A program made the position numbers and the translations under genes. Shown in pieces: positions 13,431-26,334 of a stretch of DNA of 64,000 nt (position 1 is its first letter; each line of letters starts with the position of its first letter). The stretch is from Eumeta japonica (Eukaryota; Arthropoda; Insecta; Lepidoptera; Psychidae): NCBI GenBank assembly GCA_005406025.1, contig BGZK01000730.1, positions 62,001-126,000 of the forward strand, given 5' to 3'. A model generated the notes under the pieces. The model saw only the letters and a program-made list of their open reading frames with translations. It did no database searches and was not told the origin of the DNA.

Positions 13431-15029
13431 TAAGTAATAATATTATTAATAAATTTTGATAAGGTCTATTAATTTGATACTTAACAATGAGTGTTCTTTT
13501 ATCTAAACATTTTTAAGTGTACTGATTAAAAGTTACTTCTCTGAATTCAATATTTGATAACATATAAAAACAGAGTAATAATACACTATAAATATACAAA
13601 TGGTTCAGTATAAACTAAGAATGTGAAGAGCAGCTAGCTTGTGGCTCTCTGTGGACAATGTGCTGCACTGGTGACTTAGGCACGCCCGCCAAATAAAACT
13701 TGTGTTGTAAAGAAGTATTGCATAAATAAAATAACAACAAAAAGTATATTACCAAAATTATTATCAATTTATCCACTTGTCTCACAGTGTCTTATTTGAA
13801 GACAGATTTATTAAAGGGGTTCTCGCTCGAGATGTAACGTCTGTAATGCATTTATGAAACATAAATAAACCTGTAATATTGATTATTCATTTAAAGTATC
13901 TAGTTGTTTAACCTTAAATTGTTTCCAAAAACAGATCACCTCTCAAGAAGAAAAGTGTGGGTACAGCATCTTTTCCTATTCGGTTGTGATTGATGAACCA
14001 CATTCGCTCAAAATGTTTACCTCATTCTCTACGATTCTTGAAAATGTATTTTTTCAAAATCGATAATATCTCTTTCCAATATCGTGATCCCATATTTTAA
14101 ACAACTCTTCACGTTAACCTGGATTTGGAAATAGATGTACTGGAATGCCCTGTCGTAAAATTAACATGTTATTATTTAACAATTTCTTCCCTTTAAAAAG
14201 AAAGCACACTTGAATAGCCACTGCACTAGTCAGGCACAAGTATTTTCTATAATTATATGGATTATTATAAAGTAAGTAACAAAAGCATCTTATTATAAAA
14301 AATGCACTGTATCAATTATTTTTCGCAGAATATGCTAATATATGTAATTGACGAACAACCTTAAGAACAAGCTTAGCATTGCAAAAGACCTAAAACAAGA
14401 TAAAATCTAATATTACTACAACAACCTAGTATTTAGAATATTTTTAAAAACAAGTTACAAAATGTGTACCCACTTAATTTGAATAGCATGGATGACTGAC
14501 TCACTTCTCTTGGAATTACATCCGAGATCATGGCACTGTAGCAAGACATTTGATCTTTTGATTACAAAAGATCATTAACCTTGAAATATTTTTTCAAATT
14601 AAACAAACACCGATTTTTCTCGGTTAAGATATTCTACCCAGCAATAAAAGTAGGTAGGTAGGTATAATTACCAAGCAGGCTAGATAGTAAATTATTGCCA
14701 ACATTAAGAAAAAGATTTTATTTCTTTTATAAATTAGGTACTTTAAACAAGTTTGTAATTTTTGTAGTAATTGTTTCAGTCAAATAGACAATAACAGTTA
14801 ACAGTTAGAACAGAAGTTAACGGTTATATGTAAATAACTATTGTTCTAAGATAAAACAAATTTTAACTAAATATCATAACATAGCAACATTGTCGAAGTG
14901 TTATTACAAGTTTAAAACTAATATGACAGAGGGCAGTATTTATAATGTCAAAGCCTAGTTTATCAATTAAAATCACGGAGGTCACTTTTCATTTTATTTG
15001 AGTTGCTAGGCCCTGGTAATAATAATATG
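13431..15029. repeat. Left extension of R2, duplicate of 1-1621
   Basis: Same orientation and content as 1-1621, with an additional ~72 bases around 13799-13872 and many small indels. It is non-coding as far as I can see. Confidence 0.8.
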
Positions 15030-16722
15030 GATATAGAGCTATAGTACGTCTCTCCCAAAATACCCAAAGGCATATCTTAGGGATGGTATTTGGTATTTTA
15101 GTTTCAATCTTCACGTACGAAAATGTTTGGTGGAAAATCCTCAGGCTGGGCCTTGCTCGTCGCGCGCGTGGTCTGTTGACAGCTGTGCTGTTGGCTGTCA
15201 TAGAGCTACAGTAATAGATAAAATATATTTTTAAAATGACGGAACTTGTGTTCAAGTGACGTTGTAAGATGTCTTTTGTGGATTCACAACGCATCGAAAT
15301 CGCCATTAGTCAATAACCTTATTACGACTTTGTATAACACGTTCATGATTTTATTCAAAAGAATACTGTTAGTAGTAGCCATCATTGCTTAAAAATAAAT
15401 TCCGTACAATTTACTTCCAACACAACTCACCAGATGTCGCACTCGGCGCATTGCTACGTTCTACATGACGAAGAGCGACCTTAACAGGTCGGTCTTTCTC
15501 AATAACGAAAATAAACAATTTGTACTATTTTTCTCGTAAAGTTCTTTGTATATATAATAATCGATGTGTATATAATAATCTTTACCTGGTATCAATTTTT
15601 GTAGACTGTAAAGTCTAAATCATATTTTGTGTCGTTTTTCGATTTGCTTTAATGTATTAACTGCCTATAACGAATGTAATTTATTACACTACGTCTGCAA
15701 TACGCTAACTAACTGGCTACGATCTGGACACTGCATAGCGAGTCCTTATTTAATGTGTAAATGAAATAATTTTTAATTCGTATAGACTACATTTCGCTTC
15801 TCCCTCTATTATGACTAATCATTTTCATAGCAGATATTCTTCAACCTCCACGTGACTTCATAGGCCACTTTGTGCAGTGCCGAGATAATTTAAAACTTTA
15901 CCCGACTGGTCTGTTCTAGACGCTTAAATTGAGTTCCATACAAAATACCTCTGTCGGAATTGGTGAGATTTCTTTGTTAACCCAAAATGACCACCAGTCC
16001 ATGGACAATCACAAGTATGTACTAAAGCATAGAAGGGGCCCTATTCAGTCACGTAATATGCTCTTTTTGGTTTTTCCTATTAACAAAATAATCGAATGAA
16101 ATTGCAAGAGTACGGTACGAACCCCAAAAAGGATTCCTTGGCTACCTTACGTGCCAATTCAAAAAGTAACTTGGTGTCAAATGATATTGTCTTTTACTAG
16201 AGTATACTTCGATGGGGTTACACTCACGATTGGCCTTAGTGTTGTGCTTTGCGTTTGCCGATGGATCATGTAGATGCGTTTTTTTTTTGACTAATTATAT
16301 TTACATAAAGTGTGTAAATAGATATTCTTGTGACATGCATGTTTCTCTGGTTTAATATCTTATCCGAGGTCTCGATTAAAATATTTTAAAAATTCACGTC
16401 GTGTTTTATACAGGTTGCATTTATATGAGGAGTCTAGATTTTTATAAATTTTTTTTTGTGAAAGCTCGTTCAAAGTCATGGACACAAAAAAAGTTGACTT
16501 ATTTCAAGTCATTCAAAGGTTCGGAATTTGGATCGTTTTCAAAGTACATGCCCGTGACTTTAATTAATTTTTCTCATGAACCAAAATGTAACTTTCCATA
16601 AGAGTTACATATATTAAACGATATTTATTTAAATAACTTGGTCTAATTAAACGTTTTCCAAGAAAAAAACCGTAACTTTCCTGGAGTACAAGCAAAGATG
16701 TCATCGATGTTGTATAAATATA
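15030..16722 (-). repeat. Repeat unit R2 (minus copy of the R family)
   Basis: Parallel to R1 and inverted relative to R3 to R7. It runs on at its right end into TCATCGATGTTGTATAAATA (16701-16720), which is interrupted by a Helitron end at exactly the position where the F3 copy (56945/56946) is interrupted. R2 therefore descends from the same Helitron-bearing copy as F3/R7. Open frames such as 14989-15306 are shadows of non-coding repeat. Confidence 0.8.
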
Positions 16723-17405
16723 CTAGCTGCGCCCCGCGGTTTCGCCCGCGTGGTGATGCTTAATTGTGATAGTGATGATGATAGAAAGTATTTTACTTTT
16801 TTGTCAATTTTTCATTGTTTTTATATTATCCTGCTATTCGGGACGTAGACAAATACAACAAATTAATAATCGCGATAGTCGGTAAAGCTGTTCTGTATTG
16901 TGTAATGTATGCAAATTGGAACTAAGTATTTTTAATGATGATCTCACTAATAGGTATTATAGTTATTATAAACGCTATAGTTTGTAATGATAGATATGTA
17001 CGGATGTATATGATGATTGATGGTAATGCAAAAATTATAGGTAGCTACTGCAACACATTCCTATAAACTATGTCAAACGATTTATTCCAGTCTGTATAAA
17101 CATGCAGATATAGCGATTTAGAAACACGTGAGCAAGCCACGTAGAGTTGGCCGTGGGAAAAACATGGCGTGCTCAAATGCATGTCTGCTACCTTTAAGGT
17201 TGTACCCTGCCGCCGGACCGCACCATAATATCGCGCACTCGCTTGTTTATTGTCATAATTATTCAAATGTTTGTCCAAATGACGTCGTGTAAAAGACAAA
17301 GTTTATCTACTTTAAACACCAGATGTGATAAAAGTATTTATTTTGATATAAGGATCAATTTGGTACGACCAAATGTGCGTTAGAAATAAATTATCAATTT
17401 TTATG
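16723..17405 (-). mobile_element. Helitron 3' portion, 5'-truncated
   Basis: On the minus strand it ends in GCGGGCGAAACCGCGGGGCG, then CAGCTAG and T: a hairpin followed by the Helitron terminal CTAG. It encodes the end of the helicase (17045-17299). Similarity to the complete copy at 55944-56945 stops at about 17405, so the left part was lost when this block broke. It is the same insertion event as the F3 copy, because both sit at the same base of the host repeat. Confidence 0.8.
17045..17299 (-). pseudogene. C-terminal fragment of Helitron PIF1-like helicase
   Basis: In an autonomous Helitron, Rep/helicase protein unwinds DNA during rolling-circle transposition, and this is only its last 84 codons. 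It contains STPCFSHGQLYVACSRVSK (about residues 43-61), which corresponds to helicase motif VI of the PIF1 family. It closes with VYTDWNKSFDIVYRNVLQ and a stop, the usual end of lepidopteran Helitron helicases as I remember them. The Walker A and B motifs and the Rep nuclease domain are absent. The start codon is simply the first Met in the surviving frame and has no biological meaning. The related copy at 56369-56581 has a stop in place of the Trp, so this one is slightly better preserved. Confidence 0.75.
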
Positions 17406-18204
17406 GGATTAACGTTAATCCATCAGTTCGTTTACCGTCCGAGCGGCTAAGACCAGGAAGGTCAAGCGAACGTGGAACGTTGACAGAGATCAGCGCCCAT
17501 CACATGATCTTATTGAGGACATGGTGATGCGGGAATCTGTCAGGACTAAGTTAACGACTCAGTCCAGGATATCCATTAGTCTTTACGATTGAGCCACAAA
17601 TGTATAGGTGCGGTTTGGGACATTGCAGCCTAACCGAAGTGCCACAGCTACCCGAAGAGAGTTGTCGTCCAATAATGTGCCAAAGTTGAGTTAAGGCAGC
17701 GCATGCAACTATACTTCAGATTCTAAAGTGAGAGCAGTCCTAAGTCTAGCTTTATTGATTGCCAATTTGAGCAAAAGAATATGTGCCTACTTTCAACCGG
17801 AGGGCGAACAATCTCTCAAAATAAGCAAAAGACAGAAAAATATCAGTCTGACGAATGATTATACATAACATATCTTCTTTAAAATGATAATATTTACATA
17901 GAGCTAAAAAGAAAAAAACATAACTTTTTAAATATAGATAATAGTCAAGATTTTTTTCCTTTAAAAAGTATTGTCTATTATTTTTTCTATAGGTTGAAAA
18001 GATATAGATATTAAGTCATGTATTCTCTTTCTATTTATTATTATTATATTATTATTCTTTTTCTTTGTTTTTATTAAATTGAGGCTGTCCCCTTGTAATT
18101 GTAAGTAGAGGTTATTAAATTTTTTAACCAAATCTGTCAAATATACGATATCTGCTTTACAATTGATGAAGTTTTTTTTTTTAAATCGGAAGCTTAACTT
18201 TCCA
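17406..18204. other. Unassigned stretch between Helitron and hAT
   Basis: The part at about 17440-17800 is less AT-rich than its surroundings and looks like a decayed coding repeat, but no frame stays open and I recognise no motif. 17820-18204 is AT-rich with long A and T runs. Confidence 0.4.
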
Positions 18205-20134
18205 AAAACTCTAAAACTGACTCAAAAAGTAAATAAATCTTGATAAACATGCATCTTTCGACAACCAGCGTATTTTGGTATGTAACAGCATTCGTTGGAA
18301 GCCTTCATAATTTTCATCGCATAATTTTGCAAATGAACGCGTATTTAATGCATTGCTTCTTATTTTGTTAACTGCATTAATCGCAAATTGAAGCGATTGG
18401 TGCAATCTCAAATTTTTCGCTACTAGATGTTGTCGGTGGATAACAAAGTGAATCGCAATTACCTCTGGTATAATTCTTTTAAGATGACTTAAAAACCCAC
18501 GATATCGCCCGACCATGGCAGGAAATCCATCTGTTGCCACCGAAATAACGTTTGTGAATGGAATTTTTCTTTAAAAAAATCACTTAAAACGTTAAATATT
18601 GATTCACCATTAGTGTCTCTTCAAAGTTTTTGCGACTCTTCGTAGCTCTTCATGACTTTCTTCGCCCATAACAAATCGAACATATGCTTCATTGTCAGGT
18701 AAAGTTGACTCGTCCAGTTGAATAGAAAATTTAGTTGTTCGTAGATAATCACACAAGAAACTTTCAACATCAGAGCTCATTTCATCAATACGTCTTTGTA
18801 CAGTGTTCTCACTCAAAGGAATTCTTTTGAGTACGTCAAATGAAGATTCGTGCAGAACAGTTTTTAAAACCTCTTCAACAACAGGTAAAATTAACTGTTC
18901 TCCAGTGGTGTGCGTTCTTCCAGATTTTGCCATAAGTAATGAGATGCCCACAAGCCATCATCGTTGCTTTCAGACGTTGAAGAGAACATACTGTGCACGG
19001 TGGGTCTCTTTTCATATTTTTCCTTTAATGTTTGGTAATATTTCAAATCTTTACCTATTTTATCAGGATGACACCTTCTTAGATGATCTTCCTGTTTTGA
19101 TGGTTTCATAAAGTCATTGCTCAATACTTTGTCGCATAAAAGGCATGTGGGCAATCGTTTGTCTGCCTTTGATGGAAGAAAACCAAATTTTAAATATTCA
19201 ACACTGTACTGACGACACTTCTTATATTCGGCCATGTTTTGTATCAACTACCTATCTGTAAATAAATTAAAAAAAAAAACTTTGTTTTAGTGATCTTAAG
19301 GCGATTTAAACTTAACAGAATATGGCTATTTCAACATAATATGATTAATCAATTATTATAAATATTATGAAATAAACAAAGTTCCGGCTGCAAACTGTTT
19401 CCGATTATTAAAAGCAATAAATTTCTAAGATACATAATAGAGTTTAATGAAAACGGCTGAACTTATTTTAGTGTGATATAAAATTATTATTTAATTTATT
19501 ATATTTCTGTAAATTCGATAGAAATTTTTAACAATATTTTGATATCAAAACTCCGCAATAATTAAATGAATTAGATAAGTAATAAAAATAAAGTAGGGAC
19601 GATAAGTTCAATCTTTCTCGGCTTAAAACTATATGCATACAACAAATAGGCAGATAGGTACTTACGTTTCCGACACTGGCAATCACTAATATCGATTCAC
19701 TTTTCTTTATGAAATTCCAGAAACAAATGAGTAACGATTATCCTTCACATTAGTATTTATATTAGTGAAGAATTAAATATGTGCAAGCAAGACTGCAAGC
19801 ACATACACAATTTATATTAATTTGAACGTCTGAACAAGCGTTGCGGACGGGACGGCGGCCGGCGCGGCTACGACAAGTCTCGACGCGTTGTACTGAATAT
19901 GGAACATGCAAGTTTTTACAAGTAATAGTCGCTGAGCTTCTTAAAATATTATCTGTCTATATCGACAAGAGAAGTCAAGCCAACATTTTAGTTCTTCACT
20001 ATCAAAACCAAATTAATTTTCATGCACCCCTGCTTACGATTGTGGACCCCATTTTTTATTACGCCCGACGTAAACCCCCGTCGAGTCTCCCGTGGACGCC
20101 TGGGGGTCCACCTGGACTACTTTGGGAAATATTG
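18205..20134 (-). mobile_element. hAT element of ZBED5/Buster type, 3'-truncated
   Basis: On the minus strand the element begins CAATATTTCCCAAAGTAGTC at 20134, a close match to hAT ends of the form CAG(N)GTTTCCCAAAG. About 880 non-coding bases follow before the transposase at 19247. The 3' part of the gene and the other terminal repeat are missing beyond about 18205. The duplicated block D starts at the very next base (20135), and the expected 8-bp target copy would be GCCTAGGT. Block E has GCCTAGAT at the matching place without the element. Confidence 0.75.
18211..19247 (-). pseudogene. BED-finger hAT transposase (ZBED5-like), broken
   Basis: hAT transposases cut and paste DNA through an RNase-H-like DDE core. 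The N-terminus has a BED-type zinc finger: CLLC, then SKQEDHLRRCH (residues about 36-61). After a frameshift near 18930 comes a block with IPLSENTVQRRIDEMSSDVE and then QLDEST, whose Asp is probably the first catalytic residue. After a further shift near 18610 the ATDGFPAMVGRYRGF block follows, with the second conserved Asp and the HFVIHRQHL segment, ending near KIRWLSKDACLSRF. The last acidic residue and the dimerisation domain are missing because the element is truncated. At least two frameshifts make it a pseudogene. Its best relatives are the domesticated ZBED5/FAM200-type genes and their parent hAT elements, but this copy shows no sign of being kept functional. Confidence 0.8.
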
Positions 20135-20493
20135 GCCTAGGTCAATGGTATCGCCATTATTATAGTCCGTAAAACTTTACTAAGCAAACTAGAAAAGTCG
20201 CAGCAAATGGCCGTAAATTATGTTCGTCACTAAATTCAAATAAAAAGGCGTTTTTCATATAAAAATATCATTTAATATAGCGACAAAATTGCCAGATTCG
20301 CAATTCTGAAGAAAAAGTGCAAATAGAATTTGACATTAAATGTTAAATACTTGATGGCCATTCATTGTAACGTAAAGAAAATGTACGTACTTGGCATGCT
20401 TAAAAACTTGCAATTTTAAACGTAAAGTTACAGATAATACTTTTGATGTTATCTTAATACGATAATTTGTTCAAATATTCGTTTTTATACTAT

Positions 20494-20690
20494 TAGCTTT
20501 TGTCCGCGGCTTAGTCAGCGTGAGTGCATATAATGAATTGTTTTACGTTATACTACTGGAGATTATTTTGTTAGATTTGTAGCTGTTATAATACAAAATA
20601 AAGAATTATTAATATTTTTGAATATCAACACAGATCGTTTATGGCCCTAGCCCCTTGTAATAAAAAATATGATAATTATCGTGCTGACAT
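20494..20690 (-). mobile_element. Possible Helitron-like 3' end in block D
   Basis: Read on the minus strand, the sequence runs through a GC hairpin-like segment (AAGCCGCGGACAAAAG) into CTAATA, a CTRR-like end. The same structure is at about 49736 in block E. No coding content and no clear other end, so this is a tentative call. Confidence 0.3.
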
Positions 20691-20838
20691 ATAAGATATT
20701 TGATATTCAACGTCCCACTGCGTCATATCCGCCTCACCGGCGCATGGCGCGAGTAGGGCCGGCCTTCTTTGTGTCTGCCGGAGCACGTGTCGAGTAGTCG
20801 CGACTCGCGCTATAAAACCAGTCTGCTTTGACGAGAAC
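20690..20838 (-). promoter_or_regulatory. GC-rich, TATA-containing island (copy at 49925-50075)
   Basis: About 150 bases of GC-rich sequence in AT-rich surroundings, with CGCGCTATAAAACCAGTCTG around 20803-20822 on the plus strand, resembling a core promoter with a TATA box. It is strikingly well kept between blocks D and E. The minus-strand 66-codon frame is open in both copies and differs at only two residues. It could be a remnant of a retrotransposon LTR or of a host promoter; no LTR boundaries are visible. The strand is uncertain. Confidence 0.3.
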
Positions 20839-22044
20839 TTGGATAAAACATTAAACCAGAGAAACATGCATGTCACAAGAATATCTATTTACACACTTTA
20901 TGTAAATATAATTGGTCAAAAAAAAACCGCATCTACATGATCCGTCGGCAAACGCAAAGCACAACACTAAGGCCAATCGTAAATATAACCCCATCGAAAT
21001 ATATGACTCTAGTAAAAGACAATATCATTTGACACTAAGTTACTTTTTGAATTGGCACGTAAGGTAGCCAAGGAATCCTTTTTGGGGGTTTGTACCGTAC
21101 TCTTGCTATTTCATTCAATTACTTTGCTAATAGGAAAAAACAAGAAGAGCATATTACGTGATATAATAGGGCCCCTTCTATGCTTAGTATATATTTGTGA
21201 CTGCTCTAGAGTGATTGTCCATGGACAGATGGTTATTTTAGGTTAACAAAGAAATGTTACCAATTCCGACAGAGGTATTTTGTATGGAACCCTTTTTAAG
21301 CGTCTAGAACAGACCAGTCGGGGTAAAGTTTTAAATTATCTCGGCACTGCACAAAGTAGCCTATGAAGTCATCTGGAGGTTGAAGAGTATGTGCTATGAA
21401 AATAATTCGTCATAATACAGGGAGAAGCGAAATGTAGTCAATATGAATTAAAAAATATTTTATTTACCCATTAAATAAAGACTCACTATGCGAGTGTCCA
21501 GCTCGCGGCCAGTTATTTAGCGTATTGCAGGCGTAGTGTAATAAATTATATTCGTTGCAGGGATTTAATACATTAAAAGCAAAACAAATAGCGACTTAGA
21601 ACTACTTAGAAGTCATCACACAATATGATCTAGACTTGTACACAGTCTACAAAAATTGATATATAAAAAATAAATAAAATATAATGCAATTCCGTGTTCA
21701 ATCCTGATACATTTTTACACACTATCTACACAATGTTCATTGAACTCATTGAGAAAGTCCTAAGGTCGCTCTTCGTCTTGTGAAACGTAGCAATACGCCG
21801 ACTGCGACATCTGTTGAGTTTTGATGGAAGTAAATTGTACAGAATTTATTTACACAGAACTGATAGCTACTTATTAATCTTTTGAATAATATCATGAACG
21901 TGTTACAAAAATTGTAATAAGGTTATTGACTAATAGCGATTTCGATGCATTGTGAATCCATGAAAGCCATTTTACAACGTCACTTGAACACAAGTTCCGT
22001 CATTTTAAAAATGTATTTTATCGATTATTGTAGCTCTATGACAG

Positions 22045-22784
22045 CCAGTGTTGCCGTTCTAGGCACTTTGTCGCTAGAACTAGCGGAATTTATGAATGTT
22101 TGGCGGGAAAAAAATTATGTTTAGCGGGACAAATATTTATAGCGACTTCTAACGACTTTTTATCCGACCGATTCTGATTCTTAGAAACTGTACTGTACCA
22201 CTAGATTATTAACATTCAGAGAATGGGTTGTGGTTTCAAAAACAAACTTCGCAACAAACTTTCGGAAAAAAACATTAAATCCTCTCCTTCTTATCAGAAA
22301 CCAGCTGAAAATTAAAAATGCGACATGCTCAACGTATGATCTCCCGGACGACGTTTTAAACGAAGTCGGCAAAAATAACCCTAAAGTTACTGGAGACGCC
22401 TTAGCCTTAGAGGCTTCAACTTCTACTTCACCTGACGTAATTACTGAAGACGTTGATGACATATTTGATTTTGAAATTTAAACTTATTCTGATTTGTTAT
22501 TTTTATAATTTTATAACTTTACAGTACATAACTGATCTCACTTTTTTAATTAAACCTTTTTAAAAATGAAAATTGCTTTTAATTTAGTGATTTATAATTT
22601 CTTTTAATTTAGCACTGCGACGCGGCGCTGCATTATAAATCAGGAAAAATGTAACTCGAGCAGCGAACGTACCGTTTAGGTAGTTTAGCGACATTTTTCG
22701 GATTTTTAGACATCAATTTTTTTCATATCTGGCGGTTTTTTTTTAAAGTCTAGGGACTATGGATTTTGTAGAATGGCAACACAG
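22045..22784 (+). mobile_element. Non-autonomous hAT element (740 bp) with 8-bp target duplication
   Basis: The ends are CAGTGTTGCCGTTCTA at the left and the inverted TAGAATGGCAACAC at the right, flanked on both sides by ATGACAGC (22037-22044 and 22785-22792). R copies without the element read ATGACAGCCAACAGCACAGC once, which confirms the insertion. CAG-type ends and an 8-bp duplication define hAT. The last CTG is CAG here, but the E copy (51250-51986) retains CTG. Internally it keeps the transposase C-terminus (22230-22481). Confidence 0.85.
22230..22481 (+). pseudogene. C-terminal remnant of a hAT transposase
   Basis: 83 codons inside the small hAT element. The segment LNPLLLIRNQLKIKN followed by DLPDDVLNEVGKNNPK resembles the hAT dimerisation-region tail, and the protein ends in an acidic Asp/Glu-rich stretch. 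The matching frame in the E copy begins NKLRNKLSEKTLNSLLL, which shows the expected K-x-x-(R/K)-N-(R/K)-L-S-E-K-T-L pattern. Here the first part is shifted by an extra base. The catalytic domain is absent, so it cannot transpose by itself. The final 60 codons remain open in both copies. The Met used as start is only the first in the frame. Confidence 0.65.
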
Positions 22785-22980
22785 ATGACAGCTGTGCCAA
22801 TAGCACAGCTGTCAACAGGCCACGCGTGCGACAAGCAAGTTCCAGCCTGGGGATTTACTACCAAACATTTTCGTACGTGAAGATTGAAACTAAAATACCA
22901 AATATCATTCCCACGGATATGCCTTAGGTATTTTAGGGCAGTAGGACTACAAACTATACTATATATAAGGTATAGACGAG

Positions 22981-25248
22981 AAACTCACGATTTGACAGAT
23001 AATTTCGCCTGTCCCTCGAGAGATGGCGCTTAACAGATATGGCGAGAAAATTTAAATCGCTTCGGCACTATAATTTTATTTTTTTTTCTATACAGTTCTC
23101 AGAAGTTCCTATTCTCAGCTAACCACCGGTTAAAATGGTGGGATTAACATATAATTTTCAATTTTTAGCTGGTAATTAATAGACAAAAGGAACTTCTGAG
23201 ACTGCACATTTATCATTTTGGCCTTTGACCCAGTTAAGATTAATAACTAAAAATATAAATGAAACAATTTTTCAATATTATTTTTATTTAAAACTTTATT
23301 GTACACACTGTTGAGGGAAATTTAATTCGATAAAATTAATAGAAAAATATAAATGTTTTTATTTAATTTTTCGACCTAAATAAAGACAAAAAGATATTAA
23401 TACATTAAAATAAAATAATAATACATTTACCATTAAACACATCTTTGATATATAAATTAATAACTGGAAATACATTATTCTTAAAACAGATTTAATATTT
23501 CCAAAAATTCTATCAATTAAAAAAGATTTTAAAATAAATGTTTTTTACTCTTTAGGGACAATGCCTAATAATGGTATTATATAAATCTAACCTATGTCAG
23601 TATTATGAATATATTTTAATCTAAGCTTTGTTTTTTAAAAGAAGCAGTTCGATATTATTTCTCCAGAAATATAATGGAAGAAGTATATCAATTCCTGTAA
23701 TTGAATCTCTTCAAATATTGCTGCTATATAATTCTGATTCAATAAGTATTGATAGTGCAAAGGTCACTAATGTCAAATATTTAATAGAGTTAGAATAGTT
23801 AGTACCTATCAATAGTCTACCATTAAAAATAAGGGTCATTTATAGATCATGAATCACATAGATTTATCTTATGTATTTTTAATGTCGATCCCGTAGTCCT
23901 AATTGTTAAAGTACTACAAAGACAACTTAAAGGCTTAGATCACAGCAGAATTTTCTAGTTTTGAAATAACAATCTTATAATAATTTTATTATGCTTCTAT
24001 TAAGAAGCACTTTTTGATGAATATATACATATGTGAAAATGATCAATAGAACACGTATTTAAAACCTTAATGTGTGTTAATAATTTACGTGTACATGAGC
24101 TTGTGAACCAATTCTATCACAAACACTGCTTCTACATATTTGTAGAACTAAATTCTTTTAGTTACTAAGTTGACTTTCTTTTTATTTTAATAAGTACTAA
24201 TGCTAAATTTGTTTTTTATCAATTTTGATTTTGTTATCATATTACCTAATTTTGTAGTTCCTTATTTTAATATTAGGTGCAACACTAACTTACATACAGC
24301 AATGGCATTGTACTTTCCAGCTTCATTAAGTTCCATATATATGTAATTAGAAATTCAATTCATGTATATAGTACTATTGTAATGATCTATCGCATTATAA
24401 TTTAGTGAACTAGCATCTAATTTACAATTGTCTCAAAGATTAGTTGTATCTGTTAAATTATTGACTGATCATACAAACCTTCGGCTGTGTGTAACTTGAA
24501 TCACAATTCTAAGCCTCACCCATCTGGGTACTGGTGTTTGTTTCTCCAAGCTCTGTATAATTCAGAGCAATGCACGAGTATACAAAAGACAAAGAATTTA
24601 TTTGGTATAATTTGTGAGTAACGACCGGCAAATACATTATAAAACCTTTGTGTGTCTTCATGGCGTAATCTGTTCACTTTGCATTGATTCAGTTAGTTTC
24701 AGGTTTCGTCCACGGGGTGAAGCTACAGAAAATTTTGTGCAGAATATACAGTAATGTGGTTCCATGATAAACTACAAGTGTCAAATTTTGCACCATTTGG
24801 AGACCTGATCTATATTCGTTCATAAAATTGATAAATAATTTTACACAAGGTTTAAATAATTCATGATATAATTACAATCATTTTATCAGTTTTAGTTTCT
24901 ATATCTACCAAACTTACAATGTTTTCCTAGATTTTTATTAAAAATGTAACAACAAAAATTAAAAGCAAGAATGATTGGAACTTTGTGTTTAAAATCAAAT
25001 TTTGACAATTTTCAAGCCATATCACAATTTACTTTTAAGAACTGACAAGTAGTTGAATCACAAGGACATCGGCTACTTTCGGCTGACTTTTGACTTTGTA
25101 ATGTGCACTAGCAAGTTTTTCCTTTACACTGTCCATATGATACTACAAGTTCAAGAATGATTCTATATCCATTCCCAGGACAACTGCAGTATTTTTAATT
25201 GGAATTTGAGAAACACTCAATAAGCGTTATGAAAACAATATATAATAA
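22981..25248. other. AT-rich non-coding part of block D
   Basis: Shared closely with 52190-54400. I find no frame or motif in it apart from the short inverted repeat at 23093-23204. It may be the non-coding 3' part of the P-like element that lies to its right, or an older insertion. I cannot tell which. Confidence 0.5.
23093..23204. mobile_element. 112-bp inverted-repeat element (MITE-like), copy at 52296-52407
   Basis: It begins CAGTTCTCAGAAGTTCC and ends GGAACTTCTGAGACTG, inverted copies of each other with one extra base. The middle contains a second pair, CAGCTAACC and TTAGCTGG. I see no target-site duplication. It is either a tiny MITE or one terminal hairpin of the neighbouring P-like element. 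Both D and E have it. Confidence 0.4.
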
Positions 25249-26334
25249 TTAAATATAAAAGAAGCAACTATTTACCATTTTCCAAAATAGCACATTGGTC
25301 CATCCAAATTTGATATGAATCTCGTTTTCTACTTTTCTTTTTTTCTTCTTTTTATAATAATTAAAATCTTGTAACTTTACTTTATCATTTTCATCAAAAA
25401 TTAAATAATTACCATTTAACAATCTATTTACATTTGTACACCAACTATGTATTATCATTGATGTTGATAAATGAACTATATAATCTTTTAATTTTTCTTT
25501 ATGGCTATCACTTGTTAAAAAACCAAAACCAGTAGACAGATCTAGAAATAATTTGATCTTGTAAGTAATTTGATCAGTAAACGCACATGATTTTAAAACT
25601 ACCATTATAATTCTATAGGTATCATTTAATCAATTAATTAAATCAGTTGAGGGATAATGCAATATTTTTTTTTTGTATAGTCTCTGATAAAAATGTAACT
25701 ATCAGATTTAGGCGGGCTTGTGCTCGATATATTAAATTACATGTATTGCATGTTTTACATTTTTTTATAATGTAGCCTGCAACATAATTTTCTGTTTCGC
25801 GTTGTATAATATTTCTGTCATTTTGTCCATCATTATTTGATATTAAATTTAATAATGGTTTTATATTCACATCCTCACCACCATGTACCTCTTCAACGCC
25901 TTCTGCTATCAAACACTGTAATGGCAGGAATATCTTATTTTCATCATCTTCACAATTTGCATTTGTAGATAGTTGCGATGTTATACAATTCACAACAGTG
26001 CTTTTTATGTTTTTTTCTAATTGGCTACATGTTGAGGATGTATTATTTCTACAGCCCTGACTTCTAATTAAAGAAAAAAAAATACCAGTGGATCTTTATT
26101 AAAGTTTCTGGTCAACAAACTTCTTACTTTTTCTTTTTTATGCAAGTATTTAAACATGTCTTGCACGGTATACAAATTATGTATCCAATTTTTTAATGAT
26201 GGAACTTGCACATAATAGATTTTACCATTATGCCCATTAAAGGAGTCAAACAGTGTGTCAAAGATTAATAACAAATCTGCAGTATCCAAACACTCTTTGG
26301 GGAGTAAATTGTGATCTAAAAAATTAAAATACAA
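25249..26334 (-). pseudogene. P-element-like transposase, second family, C-terminal half (block D)
   Basis: Reading leftwards, the first frame (26334-26068) contains LLPKECLDTADLLLIFDTLF and SLLTRNFNKDPL, the conserved end of the P-type insertion domain. After a one-base shift near 26065 the motif continues as RSQGCRNNTSSTCSQ. The next frame (25993-25643) has NANCEDDENKIFLPLQC and ETENYVAGYIIKKCKTC with a Cys-x2-Cys. A final part (25605-25249) ends in a Lys-rich tail around KKKKKRKVENE. The proteins differ clearly from copies A, B and C, so this is a second P-like lineage. No N-terminal half lies adjacent. It is a pseudogene with several shifts. Confidence 0.8.

Larger units (their letters stand above)
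20839..22980 (+). repeat. Repeat unit R3 (plus), interrupted by a small hAT
   Basis: Plus-oriented member of the R family, starting at about the TTAAACCAGAGAAACATGC segment. It is interrupted at 22045-22784 by a hAT derivative. Open frames inside it (for example 21052-21246) fall in non-conserved frames of the repeat and are not genes. Confidence 0.8.

Noticed and set aside
1..15029. R1 and R2 with their extensions as LTRs of a 13-kb retrotransposon
   Set aside because: They are direct repeats, but no TG...CA ends, primer-binding site, polypurine tract or gag-pol lies between, and five further copies occur elsewhere in the opposite orientation.
14989..15306. Open frames inside R units (also 39139-39369, 58400-58591, 46566-46784)
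   Set aside because: They are frames of the same non-coding repeat read on either strand, with different lengths and breaks in each copy.
20676..20876. A conserved 66-codon minus-strand protein (also at 49917-50117)
   Set aside because: Two residues differ between duplicates, but blocks D and E are similar throughout, and the frame has no start context or family. Kept only as a promoter-like island.
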